From JAQICJ01 sp041686345 (GTDB lineage: Bacteria; Myxococcota_A; Polyangia; HGW-17), in contig JAWLEA010000100.1 of assembly GCA_041686345.1 (NCBI GenBank), positions 1-12,952 of the forward strand: a stretch of DNA of 12,952 nt, in the 5' to 3' direction. A model generated the notes under the pieces. The model saw nothing but the letters and a program-made list of their open reading frames with translations. It was not told where the DNA came from and did no database searches. This document shows, one piece after another, positions 6,657 through 12,952 of the stretch. The position numbers were made by a program, and so were the translations under genes. Position 1 is the first letter of the stretch. Every line of letters begins with the position of its first letter.

Positions 6657-7690
6657 ATATGATAAAAATAGGTATTATTGGAGCAACAGGTTACACAGGT
6701 TCTGAATTAGTTAGAATTCTAACTAATCATCCGTCTGTCGAAATAACATTAATTACTTCGGAAAGCAGAGCAGGCGAAAAATTTTCTGATGTTCACCCGT
6801 TTTTCCAGGGAATTGAAGAAAAAAAATTACGTTCACTAAAAAAAATAGACAATTATGATTTAGACTTGGTATTCTTGGCACTACCTCATGGGGTTTCAAT
6901 GAATTTTGTAAAAGATCAGGCCCACAAGTCATTTAAAATAATTGATCTTTCCGGAGATTTTAGAATTAAATCGAAAAAGCAGTATGAAGAATGGTATAAA
7001 ATGGAGCATCTTTATGAAAAAGGAATTAAAGATGCCGTATTTGGAATTCCCGAATTATTTTCGGATAAAATCAAAACTGCAAAACTAATCGCTAATCCGG
7101 GTTGTTTTCCAACCAGTGCTATTTTAGCATCAGCACCTTTGGTTATGGGCCAATTTGTCGATAATAAATCTATTATTATTGATTCCAAAAGCGGTGTTAC
7201 AGGTGCTGGAAAAAAAGCGAAACGGACTAATTTATATTCTAATGTTAATGATAATTTCAAAGCATACGGATTAAAATCACACCGGCATACAATTGAAATA
7301 CAAAATATATTAGGAGAAATATCAGAGGGGAGTGCTTTGGTACAATTTACACCTCACCTTTTACCGGTTGACAGAGGAATTCTTTCAACTTCTTATCTGC
7401 GTCCGAAAAAAAATGTTAACGAAAATGAATTGGTGAAATTATACAAAGATTTTTATTCGAAAGCGCCTTTTGTGAGAATCAGAAAACAATCACCTTCTAT
7501 AAAAGATGTTAGAGGAACTAATTATTGCGACATTAATATTAATTACGACGAAAGAACCAATAAAATTATTATAGTTAGTGTAATAGATAATTTGGTAAAA
7601 GGTGCTGCCGGACAAGCAGTTCAAAATATGAATATAAATTTCGGATTGGATGAAAAAAGCGGTTTAAACCAAATACCGATGAATCCTTAA
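6653..7690 (+). CDS. argC: N-acetyl-gamma-glutamyl-phosphate reductase
   Basis: ArgC uses NADPH to reduce the ArgB product to N-acetylglutamate semialdehyde, the substrate of ArgD. The 345-residue protein opens with the dinucleotide-binding IGIIGATGYTGSELVR (6-21). The catalytic Cys151 lies in ANPGCFPTSA (147-156), and the SHRHTIEI segment (209-216) contains the conserved His pair. SKSGVTGAGKKAKR (178-191) is the usual substrate loop. Family length is normal and no motif is missing. The start overlaps the argD stop by ATGA; ATG 6659 is an alternative start two codons later. The gene is followed by a 37-base gap before argJ. Confidence 0.95.
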   Translation: MNMIKIGIIGATGYTGSELVRILTNHPSVEITLITSESRAGEKFSDVHPFFQGIEEKKLRSLKKIDNYDLDLVFLALPHGVSMNFVKDQAHKSFKIIDLSGDFRIKSKKQYEEWYKMEHLYEKGIKDAVFGIPELFSDKIKTAKLIANPGCFPTSAILASAPLVMGQFVDNKSIIIDSKSGVTGAGKKAKRTNLYSNVNDNFKAYGLKSHRHTIEIQNILGEISEGSALVQFTPHLLPVDRGILSTSYLRPKKNVNENELVKLYKDFYSKAPFVRIRKQSPSIKDVRGTNYCDININYDERTNKIIIVSVIDNLVKGAAGQAVQNMNINFGLDEKSGLNQIPMNP

Positions 7691-7727
7691 AGAAATGTTA
7701 AATAGTTTATTTAAATAAGGCAGGATT

Positions 7728-8939
7728 ATGATTAAAAATATTACAAACGTTAGAGGCATAAAATGTTGGGGAGCTCATACCGGAATTAAATCTTTAAGAC
7801 GGGATTTAGCTATTATTTATTCTGAAGCTCCTGCAAGTGCAGCAGCAGTTTTCACACAAAACCAAGTAGTGGCAGCTCCAGTTACCGTATCGAAAAGACA
7901 CATTAAAGATGGAAAAGCACAAGCTATAGTAATTAATTCCGGTAACGCCAATGCAGCTACCGGTGAACAAGGAATGAAAGGGGCAGAAGCAATGGCTCAG
8001 ACTCTGGCCGACAAACTAAACATCGATAAAGAGATGGTATTAGTGGCATCAACAGGAGTTATCGGAGAGCCGTTTCCTACCGAAGATATCATCGAGGGGA
8101 TAAAAGAAAACGCTAAAAACCTTACTTCGAAATCTAATGGAGGTACTTTTGTTGCTAATTCTATTTTAACTACTGACACGTTTGCCAAAGAGGGATTTGT
8201 AGAATTCGAATTAGATGGATACGAGATTAATTTGGGTGGTATAGCAAAAGGTTCAGGAATGATACACCCAAATATGGCAACAATGCTTGCTTTTATTGTT
8301 ACCGATGTAGCAATAGAACCAAAACTATTGCAAAAATTGGTAAAAAAATTAGTTGATAAATCATTTAATATGATAACTGTTGATGGAGATACCTCTACAA
8401 ATGATATGGTGGTAGTACTTGCAAATGGATTGGCAAATAACAAAAAGTTAAGCTCGCCTAAAGACACTGGCTTCAAAAAGTTTGAAGCAAAACTTGAAGA
8501 GATGATGATTCATTTGGCTAAGCAAATAGTATCTGATGGCGAAGGGGCTTCAAAACATATAGAATACGAAATCGTGAATGCAAAAAGTGAATATATCGCT
8601 CGCACATTAATTCGTGCCATCTCAACATCATCACTAGTTAAAACAGCTATGTTTGGTAGAGATCCTAATTGGGGTAGAATAATTTCTGCTGCAGGAAATG
8701 CTGATGTTCCATTTAATTATAAAAATATTGAATTATATCTTGGTTCAGATAAAAATATTATTAAAGTTCTGGATAAAGGGAAGCCTGAAGAATTCGATAG
8801 AAAATATATGAAAAAGTTACTGCGAGAGAGTTATATTAAAATAAAAATCAATATGAATGAAGGTAAAGCAAAAGCAACAGGCTGGGGAACAGACCTGACA
8901 ACAGATTATGTAATGTTTAATTCTGTTTATACTACTTAG
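7728..8939 (+). CDS. argJ: Ornithine acetyltransferase / N-acetylglutamate synthase
   Basis: ArgJ moves the acetyl group from N-acetylornithine to glutamate, releasing ornithine and regenerating acetylglutamate (cyclic pathway); some members also use acetyl-CoA. The 403-residue precursor cuts itself inside KGSGMIHPNMATMLAF (174-189), between Ala184 and the new N-terminal nucleophile Thr185. The oxyanion-hole STGVIG (108-113) and the C-terminal DYVMFNS close to the end are typical. AAGG at 7717-7720 supports the ATG. Whether this copy also makes acetylglutamate from acetyl-CoA cannot be read from sequence; no argA or argE is in the window. The TAG stop (8937-8939) forms the beginning of a TAGTTCCC stretch like the end of the nearby palindromic repeat. 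Confidence 0.95.
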   Translation: MIKNITNVRGIKCWGAHTGIKSLRRDLAIIYSEAPASAAAVFTQNQVVAAPVTVSKRHIKDGKAQAIVINSGNANAATGEQGMKGAEAMAQTLADKLNIDKEMVLVASTGVIGEPFPTEDIIEGIKENAKNLTSKSNGGTFVANSILTTDTFAKEGFVEFELDGYEINLGGIAKGSGMIHPNMATMLAFIVTDVAIEPKLLQKLVKKLVDKSFNMITVDGDTSTNDMVVVLANGLANNKKLSSPKDTGFKKFEAKLEEMMIHLAKQIVSDGEGASKHIEYEIVNAKSEYIARTLIRAISTSSLVKTAMFGRDPNWGRIISAAGNADVPFNYKNIELYLGSDKNIIKVLDKGKPEEFDRKYMKKLLRESYIKIKINMNEGKAKATGWGTDLTTDYVMFNSVYTT

Positions 8940-8945
8940 TTCCCT

Positions 8946-8982
8946 TAGTTTCCATCCCAAAAATGGATGTCATCGTTTGGCG
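8946..8982 (+). repeat. R4: left-end fragment of the palindromic repeat
   Basis: After TA (8946-8947), GTTTCCATCCCAAAAATGG and GATGTCATCGTTTGGC match the left ends of R1 and R2, then similarity stops at about 8982. A further partial arm TAGTTCCC (8937-8944) precedes it and overlaps the argJ stop codon. It is therefore a truncated copy directly behind the arginine operon, in the same orientation as R1 and R2. Confidence 0.75.
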
Positions 8983-9045
8983 ATTCCCAAAGCGATATTA
9001 CAATTTTTAATCCCGAGAATTATGAACTGCCAGGGGTAATTTGGG

Positions 9046-9073
9046 TTGACTGCACACTTATAGTCTATATAAT
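9046..9073 (+). promoter_or_regulatory. Predicted sigma-70-type promoter of the beta-helix lipoprotein gene
   Basis: TTGACT (9046-9051) and a perfect TATAAT (9068-9073) are separated by 16 bases. The start of transcription would fall near 9080, about 20 bases before the ATG at 9100. Confidence 0.75.
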
Positions 9074-9099
9074 TAAACCCTATAGTTTGGAGAAAGTTT

Positions 9100-10539
9100 A
9101 TGAAATTATTTGTTAAAATGGTGTTGTTAGCTTTTGTGTTTGGGGTTTTGGGTGGATGTTCTGATGACAAAAAGACTAATGTGCTTGATCTTCCATATGT
9201 TGAACCTCCCACTTGTCCCCAGGGTGATGATACCGGCGGATTTCACGTTACTCTTGAGGGGACGGCTCAGGGGGATGGCTCTTTGGAGGCTCCCTGGGAT
9301 TTGGCTACAGCGCTCAATGATCCTCCCGGAGTTGCTCCCGGAGATACTGTTTGGATTCATGGGGGTCGCTATGTGGGAACCTTTGTGGTCAAACAAGATG
9401 GCGAAGAAGATGCCCCCATAACTATTCGCGGTTGGCCCGGGGAGCGGGTTACTCTGGACAGTGCCGGTGCTACGGATGAGCCGGTTGTGCAGATTTACCG
9501 GCGCTGGACTATTTTGCGAGATCTTGAGATAACCAACAGCGGTACGGACAGACGTTCGGATCGTCCCACGGGTATTTACGTGGGGGGAAACAATATCACC
9601 CTGGTAAATCTCACGGTGCACGATGTGGGAGTTGGAATCAGCGGAGGGCGCATGGCCGGGGATGATACTCAGGAAGGTACCAATATACGAGTGCACGGTT
9701 GTCTGGTGTATAATAACGGTTGGTCGGGTGAAGATCGTGGTCATGGTCACAATTTCTATCTCACCAACCGCGACGGGTTTATCAAACTTGAAGAAAATAT
9801 TGTGTTTTACGCTTATGGTTTTGGGGTGCACAATTACAGTTATTCAGATACCAACTATGTGGAAAATAACGAGCTTTACGGCAATGTCTGGTTTTTAAAC
9901 GGTGCTCCGGGTGGCAAACTCTATGATAATTGCATGGTGGGTCATGACGGAACTCGTATAGTTCGCAACACCGTACTTTACCAAAACTACGGCTGGGTCA
10001 GGGGACTTGGGGATCGTGATGTTCGTCTGGGTTGGGACACCGCCAACGAAGATGCCCTGCTGGTAGAGAACTATTTTGTGGGTCAGACCATTTTTCAGGA
10101 TCAGTGGTCCGGAATAGAGATGACAGACAATACTTTCATCGGTGATAATTCCCAGGGAGGACTTTCAGGCTTGGACGCCGCCGATTACGCAGACAATACC
10201 TACATTGAGGGAGCGCCTGCAAATAACGCGGTGTTTATCAGACCCAACGGTTTTGAGCCGGGGCGGGCCCACATCATTGTATATAATTGGGAGGGGCTCG
10301 AGGAAGTTGCTGTGGATCTGAGCGAGATATTACCTTCAGGGGTTGAATTTGAGCTGCGCAATGCCCAGAATTTTTACGACGATCCTGTTGTCTCAGGAAC
10401 CTACAGCGGTGGCAGCGTAACCTTGCCCATGACAGGGCTGAGCCCGGCTGAACCCATTGGTGACCCGGGAGCATTTGGCGAGCATCTGACAGGACGAGAC
10501 TTTAATGCCTTCGTCCTCCGCGCCGCCGTCTGCGACTGA
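9100..10539 (+). CDS. Secreted right-handed beta-helix lipoprotein
   Basis: GGAG at 9089-9092 supports the start. Residues 1-19 form a signal peptide with lipobox LGGC and the lipidated Cys20. From about residue 48 the sequence follows the pattern of parallel beta-helix proteins: GDGSLEAPWDLATAL, PGDTVWIHGGRYVGTF, then APITIRGWPGERVTLDS, followed by many short Asn/Gly-rich strand-turn coils (ITLVNLTVHDVGVGI, IRVHGCLVYNNGW, NYVENNELYGN, IVRNTVLYQNYG). This fold is used by pectate and alginate lyases and by surface adhesins, but I see no diagnostic catalytic motif, so polysaccharide binding or cleavage is only inference. The C-terminal 90 residues look like a separate beta-sandwich-type domain. 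Base composition is clearly richer in G+C than the arg genes upstream. The gene has its own promoter and is closely followed by R5. Confidence 0.8.
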   Translation: MKLFVKMVLLAFVFGVLGGCSDDKKTNVLDLPYVEPPTCPQGDDTGGFHVTLEGTAQGDGSLEAPWDLATALNDPPGVAPGDTVWIHGGRYVGTFVVKQDGEEDAPITIRGWPGERVTLDSAGATDEPVVQIYRRWTILRDLEITNSGTDRRSDRPTGIYVGGNNITLVNLTVHDVGVGISGGRMAGDDTQEGTNIRVHGCLVYNNGWSGEDRGHGHNFYLTNRDGFIKLEENIVFYAYGFGVHNYSYSDTNYVENNELYGNVWFLNGAPGGKLYDNCMVGHDGTRIVRNTVLYQNYGWVRGLGDRDVRLGWDTANEDALLVENYFVGQTIFQDQWSGIEMTDNTFIGDNSQGGLSGLDAADYADNTYIEGAPANNAVFIRPNGFEPGRAHIIVYNWEGLEEVAVDLSEILPSGVEFELRNAQNFYDDPVVSGTYSGGSVTLPMTGLSPAEPIGDPGAFGEHLTGRDFNAFVLRAAVCD

Positions 10540-10546
10540 AGAAATC

Positions 10547-10720
10547 TAGATAGTTCCCATCCCAGAAGTGGGGTTTTTGGCTGAATGAGAAGTTTGCCTC
10601 AGATGCGAGGAGAAACTGCGAAGATATAGCCACAACTATATCAAGCAGTTGCGACAAAGCAGATGAGGTAAAATTCCGCATTCAGACGATGACATCCATT
10701 TTTGGGATGGGAACTAGATA
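10547..10720 (-). repeat. R5: full-length palindromic repeat element, inverted relative to R1/R2
   Basis: The 162-bp body (10553-10714) runs from GTTCCCATCCCA to TGGGATGGGAAC and is flanked by TAGATA on both sides (10547-10552, 10715-10720), i.e. TATCTA when read in the R2 orientation. Fold-back pairs run inward: CTGAATG (10581-10587) with CATTCAG (10679-10685), CCTCA (10597-10601) with TGAGG (10664-10668), AACTGC (10614-10619) with GCAGTT (10645-10650), and GATATAG (10623-10629) with CTATATC (10636-10642), leaving a six-base loop. It starts 7 bases after the stop codon of the beta-helix gene and might also act as its 3' stem-loop. Confidence 0.9.
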
Positions 10721-10737
10721 GTGATTGTGAATAAAGG

Positions 10738-10765
10738 TTGAAATTTGGTGGATTGAAGATATTAT
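10738..10765 (+). promoter_or_regulatory. Possible promoter of the IstA-like gene
   Basis: TTGAAA (10738-10743) and TATTAT (10760-10765) are separated by 16 bases, about 70 bases before the start codon. Reasonable but not strong in an AT-rich stretch. Confidence 0.45.
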
Positions 10766-10831
10766 ATTTTCAGGATTAAATGAAATCAGAGATTTAACCT
10801 GTTGGCAACAAATTTTAGAGGAGAAGATTTC

Positions 10832-11164
10832 GTGTTGAGTAAGGAAATGTGGAAGCAGATCAGTTATTTAAGAAAATATTATTTTTCACAAAGGGAAGTT
10901 GCCAAGAAAATGGGAATATCCAGAAATACTGTTAGAAAATATTGGGATAGTGAAACTCCTCCCAAGTTCAAAAAAAGAAAAAACTACAAACATAAAACTG
11001 ACCAGTTCAGCAAAAGGATTCAAAAATTAATGGATAAAGGGAGTTGTGGAACTGTGATTTATGAAAAGTTGAAAGAAGAAGGTTATTCAGGGGGTTTATC
11101 AACTCTTTACAGGGAAATAAAAAGAATAAAAACTAAAAAGAGAAAAAACATGGAAAAATTTTAA
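10832..11164 (+). CDS. IS21 IstA-like DNA-binding domain, truncated or stand-alone
   Basis: The start is taken as GTG 10832 (or TTG 10835) because AGAGGAGA lies at 10817-10824; an upstream in-frame TTG at 10802 has no such site. The 110-residue product has two helix-turn-helix parts: YFSQREVAKKMGISRNTVRKY near the N-terminus and GTVIYEKLKEEGYSGGLSTLY towards the end. Order and wording resemble the N-terminal DNA-binding region of IS21-family transposase IstA. IstA proteins are about four times longer and continue with a DDE catalytic domain. Here the frame stops at 11164 after a Lys/Arg-rich tail, and no DDE domain or istB follows. It is either a relic of an insertion sequence or a domesticated small DNA-binding protein. 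An intact start, ribosome site and promoter favour possible expression. Confidence 0.65.
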   Translation: MLSKEMWKQISYLRKYYFSQREVAKKMGISRNTVRKYWDSETPPKFKKRKNYKHKTDQFSKRIQKLMDKGSCGTVIYEKLKEEGYSGGLSTLYREIKRIKTKKRKNMEKF

Positions 11165-11217
11165 ACAAAATAATTTTCCCTTTTTGGTGTTTTAAATTCT
11201 AATTTTCAGATTCTGGA

Positions 11218-11516
11218 TTATTTTTTTTCGAAGGTGTGAGAAATTTGGCCGGCATGGAGGGTGAGAGTTTGTTTGTCTTCTTTTTTGCCGGGCAGAAAGT
11301 AAAGACCTGTCAGGGGAGGGCCTATTTCCAGCGTTTCAGTGTCGTCCTTTTCTGTAGCTTTTATTACCTTGGCCTGCCATTCTCCTGAATCCATTTTGAC
11401 TTATTGATGATTAGACCGAGTCCATAGTCTTTTTTTGTTGAAATTTAGGCCATTGGTTCTTGGCGTTTCATCAGTTTTTCACTGATCAGTGTTTTGCCAT
11501 CGGTAATTTTTTCAAA
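11218..11516 (-). pseudogene. Decayed minus-strand gene, possibly a serine hydrolase C-terminus
   Basis: Three adjacent minus-strand pieces in different frames look protein-coding. First, about 11516-11445 reads EKITDGKTLISEKLMKRQE and reaches a stop at 11445-11447. Second, about 11446-11377 in another frame reads FQQKKDYGLGLIINKSK. Third, 11394-11218 is an open frame of 58 residues containing GEWQAKVIKATEKDD and GPPLTGLYFLPGKKED, ending at TAA. No ribosome binding site precedes the ATG at 11394. The order and the YGLG motif after a 'GKTLISEKLM' segment recall the C-terminal part of beta-lactamase-fold serine hydrolases, but the family call is a guess. At least two frameshifts and loss of the N-terminus indicate a pseudogene. 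It fills most of the gap between the IstA-like gene and the next lipoprotein. Confidence 0.5.
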
Positions 11517-11521
11517 AAAAC

Positions 11522-11544
11522 TATTTAGATTAATATTTAGATTA
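11522..11544 (+). repeat. 11-bp direct repeat before a lipoprotein start
   Basis: TATTTAGATTA occurs at 11522-11532 and 11534-11544, a 12-base period, ending just before the AGGAG ribosome binding site (11544-11548) of the following gene. It may be replication slippage or a tandem binding site. Confidence 0.6.
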
Positions 11545-11556
11545 GGAGAAAGCGTT

Positions 11557-12594
11557 ATGAGAAATTATTTTTGTTTTACATTATGTTTTTGGCTTTTCCT
11601 TGGTATTGCCTGTACAGACACTTCTGAAAATGAATGGTTTGTGGAGTATTCTTCAGAGGAAAACCACGCCATTAGCCTCAGAGTGGTTAACGATGGTGTA
11701 CTATTCGATTTTGGTAACCGACTCGACAAGGCAAGCCTCTCCGGCGAGTGGATAAGTTCATTTGATCTGGAAAACCCCATTGTGTGTTTTGGAGCCAACG
11801 ACCAGCGCATCTTCTGGATGGATAACCAGGGAAGAGTTATGCGTGCTGATCATGATGGGTCAGCCAAGACGGAACTTCAGGTTGAACGTGAAACTGAACT
11901 CAGAGTGCCTTATGACATACATGTCAATGCCCAAGGAGCTGCCTGGGTTGAGGATTTTGTCGAAAACAGCCAATGGAAACCTGTGCTAATGATTGCGGAT
12001 AATGAAAGTGAAGAATTGACTGAGATTGAGTTGACCTTTGAACCTGTTCCGCCCCATGAATTTGCAGCGTTAAGTCCTACTCCCCGCGTGCAACAGCTCA
12101 TCAGAACAGAGGAAACCACTTACCTGCTGGTTGAGTCTTTTTCTGATTCCGAGTATACCGCCGTCTATGAATTGGATGAACAAAGCGGTCAGGCACAAAT
12201 GCTACACGAATATCAGGGTGAGTCGGGTCAAGCATATGAAAAAATCAGTCAAATCGTATTGGGATCATCAGGACTCTACCTTGTTTTGGAACACTACCAG
12301 TGGGCAAGTATAGCGCCAGATTCAACTCGTTTGTTTCGACCAGGAGAGAACAGCGCCGAGGTAACAATTGACGAGAAAGTGTCGTCTAAAATAATACATG
12401 ACAATAGCAAACTCTTTCATGACAATAGCAAACTCTTTTGGATCGGCGGTCAAGTGAAGATGGTTTCGGAAGATGATTTGTCGGATATTAGTACATTGAC
12501 CAATTGGAACAAGAGTTCCATCTTCGCAATTGGCTTATTGGAAGACAAATTGTTATTCAGCACCCACAAGGGTGTTATTTCAATAAAATACTAG
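11557..12594 (+). CDS. Lipoprotein with beta-propeller-like repeats, function unknown
   Basis: The start at 11557 is chosen because AGGAG lies at 11544-11548 and the protein opens with a lipoprotein signal peptide (lipobox LGIAC, lipidated Cys19); an in-frame ATG at 11494 lacks this. The 345-residue product contains repeated strand-rich units such as NDQRIFWMDNQGRVMRADHD, GAAWVEDF, TYLLVESFSDSEYTAVYELD and GLYLVLEHYQ. These resemble blades of YWTD/DUF5050-type beta-propellers found in surface lipoproteins; the match is by pattern only. It is acidic, unlike the Lys-rich lipoprotein at the window start. Residues 281-294 are a perfect seven-residue duplication. The next lipoprotein gene begins 59 bases later and may be co-transcribed. 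Confidence 0.8.
   Translation: MRNYFCFTLCFWLFLGIACTDTSENEWFVEYSSEENHAISLRVVNDGVLFDFGNRLDKASLSGEWISSFDLENPIVCFGANDQRIFWMDNQGRVMRADHDGSAKTELQVERETELRVPYDIHVNAQGAAWVEDFVENSQWKPVLMIADNESEELTEIELTFEPVPPHEFAALSPTPRVQQLIRTEETTYLLVESFSDSEYTAVYELDEQSGQAQMLHEYQGESGQAYEKISQIVLGSSGLYLVLEHYQWASIAPDSTRLFRPGENSAEVTIDEKVSSKIIHDNSKLFHDNSKLFWIGGQVKMVSEDDLSDISTLTNWNKSSIFAIGLLEDKLLFSTHKGVISIKY
12397..12438 (+). repeat. Perfect 21-bp tandem duplication inside a lipoprotein gene
   Basis: Two identical 21-bp units, 12397-12417 and 12418-12438 (beginning CATGACAATAGC), encode HDNSKLF twice. The frame is kept. The absence of any mismatch suggests a recent event. Confidence 0.95.
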
Positions 12595-12653
12595 TAGAAG
12601 GGCATTTGAAAAGCTTTGTTTTGTTAAATTTATAGAAATATGGAGACTTATAG

Positions 12654-12952
12654 ATGAAATCTAAATTTATCTTAATCAGTATCGTAATCAGTACTTTTTT
12701 CATAGTTGGTTGTTCGGAATCTGATGATTCAGAATCTAATACAGAAACTTGCGGTAATTCAACCATTGAAGAAGGGGAAGAGTGTGATCTTGACGATCTG
12801 GGCGGTGAAACTTGCACAAGCCTGGGTTATAACGGCGGAACCCTGAGTTGCAGTTCTTCCTGCCAATACGACCTTTCTTCCTGCCAGGCTGCAGGCCAGT
12901 GTGGAGATGAGGTTCTGGATAGTGAATATGAAGAGTGTGATGGAAGTGATTT
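12654..12952 (+). CDS. Cys-rich lipoprotein, N-terminal part (runs off the window)
   Basis: GGAG at 12642-12645 precedes ATG 12654. Residues 1-19 form a signal peptide with lipobox IVGC and the lipidated Cys20, followed by an acidic Ser/Asp/Glu linker. Then comes a repeat of about 45 residues with the pattern ETCGNSTIEEGEECDLDDL, GGETCTSLGYNGGTLSC, and CQYDLSSC; a second unit starts at QCGDEVLDSEYEECDGSD. Such C-G-(N/D)-x(4,6)-G/E-EECD repeats are common in secreted proteins of Myxococcota and related predatory or surface-living bacteria, probably as disulphide-linked modules. The downstream effector part lies outside the window, so function cannot be assigned. Confidence 0.85.
   Translation, partial: MKSKFILISIVISTFFIVGCSESDDSESNTETCGNSTIEEGEECDLDDLGGETCTSLGYNGGTLSCSSSCQYDLSSCQAAGQCGDEVLDSEYEECDGSD

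Noticed and set aside
9127..9831. Minus-strand open frame of 234 codons opposite the beta-helix gene
   Set aside because: No ribosome binding site or recognisable domain; the + strand frame has a promoter, signal peptide and beta-helix pattern.
2283..10720. CRISPR array or REP/REPIN cluster
   Set aside because: The repeats are about 160 bp, kilobases apart and separated by genes; they lack the short regular repeat-spacer pattern of CRISPR and exceed REP size.
10547..11164. R5 as the terminal repeat of an IS21 element linked to the IstA-like gene
   Set aside because: The R-family ends (GTTCCCATCCC) occur far from that gene and do not look like IS21 ends, which typically start with TGT; no istB is present.

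Overview
The window looks like an accessory region from a low-G+C, Gram-negative-type bacterium. Three things point that way. Four proteins have lipoprotein signal peptides. Purine-rich Shine-Dalgarno sites sit before most starts. Promoters are of the -35/-10 (TTGACT/TATAAT) kind, which argues against Bacteroidota even though the arginine genes are AT-rich. The last, partial gene carries the cysteine-rich 'EEGEECD...GGETC' pattern often seen in surface lipoproteins of Myxococcota/Bradymonadota-like (former deltaproteobacterial) lineages. I treat this taxonomic placement as inference.

Layout, all real genes on the + strand: (1) 94-2259, a large lysine-rich lipoprotein of unknown function. (2) 2575-3947, a two-gene operon for a soluble sensor histidine kinase with an RsbRD-like N-terminus and a translationally coupled small DUF4405-like membrane protein; it is clearly richer in G+C than its surroundings. 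(3) 4643-8939, argB-argD-argC-argJ, which together make the acetylated part of arginine biosynthesis (acetylglutamate to ornithine, with ArgJ recycling the acetyl group). (4) 9100-10539, a beta-helix lipoprotein. (5) 10832-11164, a stand-alone or truncated IS21 IstA-like DNA-binding domain. (6) A decayed minus-strand gene at about 11218-11516. (7) 11557-12594, a probable beta-propeller-like lipoprotein. (8) 12654 to the window end, the start of a Cys-rich lipoprotein.

The most unusual content is between the genes. A family of about 160-bp elements, each almost wholly self-complementary, lies just downstream of stop codons (three full copies: R1 2283-2441, R2 4137-4309, R5 10547-10720; two fragments: R3 4079-4138, R4 8946-8982). 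The ends are inverted GTTYCCATCCC arms. Most boundaries carry the hexamer TATCTA in the same orientation relative to the element. Where R3 meets R2 the arms and hexamer form a 28-bp 11-6-11 site with the geometry of a tyrosine-recombinase core site.

Separately, the histidine kinase operon and argB, which are unrelated genes of very different base composition, are preceded by homologous blocks. Each block contains a promoter with 17-bp spacing, a conserved leader, a terminator-like hairpin before the start codon and a shared ATCCGGGT tail. The two operons therefore look like modules of the form repeat / promoter-leader-terminator block / operon / repeat. This suggests, but does not prove, repeated acquisition of foreign operons at a common platform.
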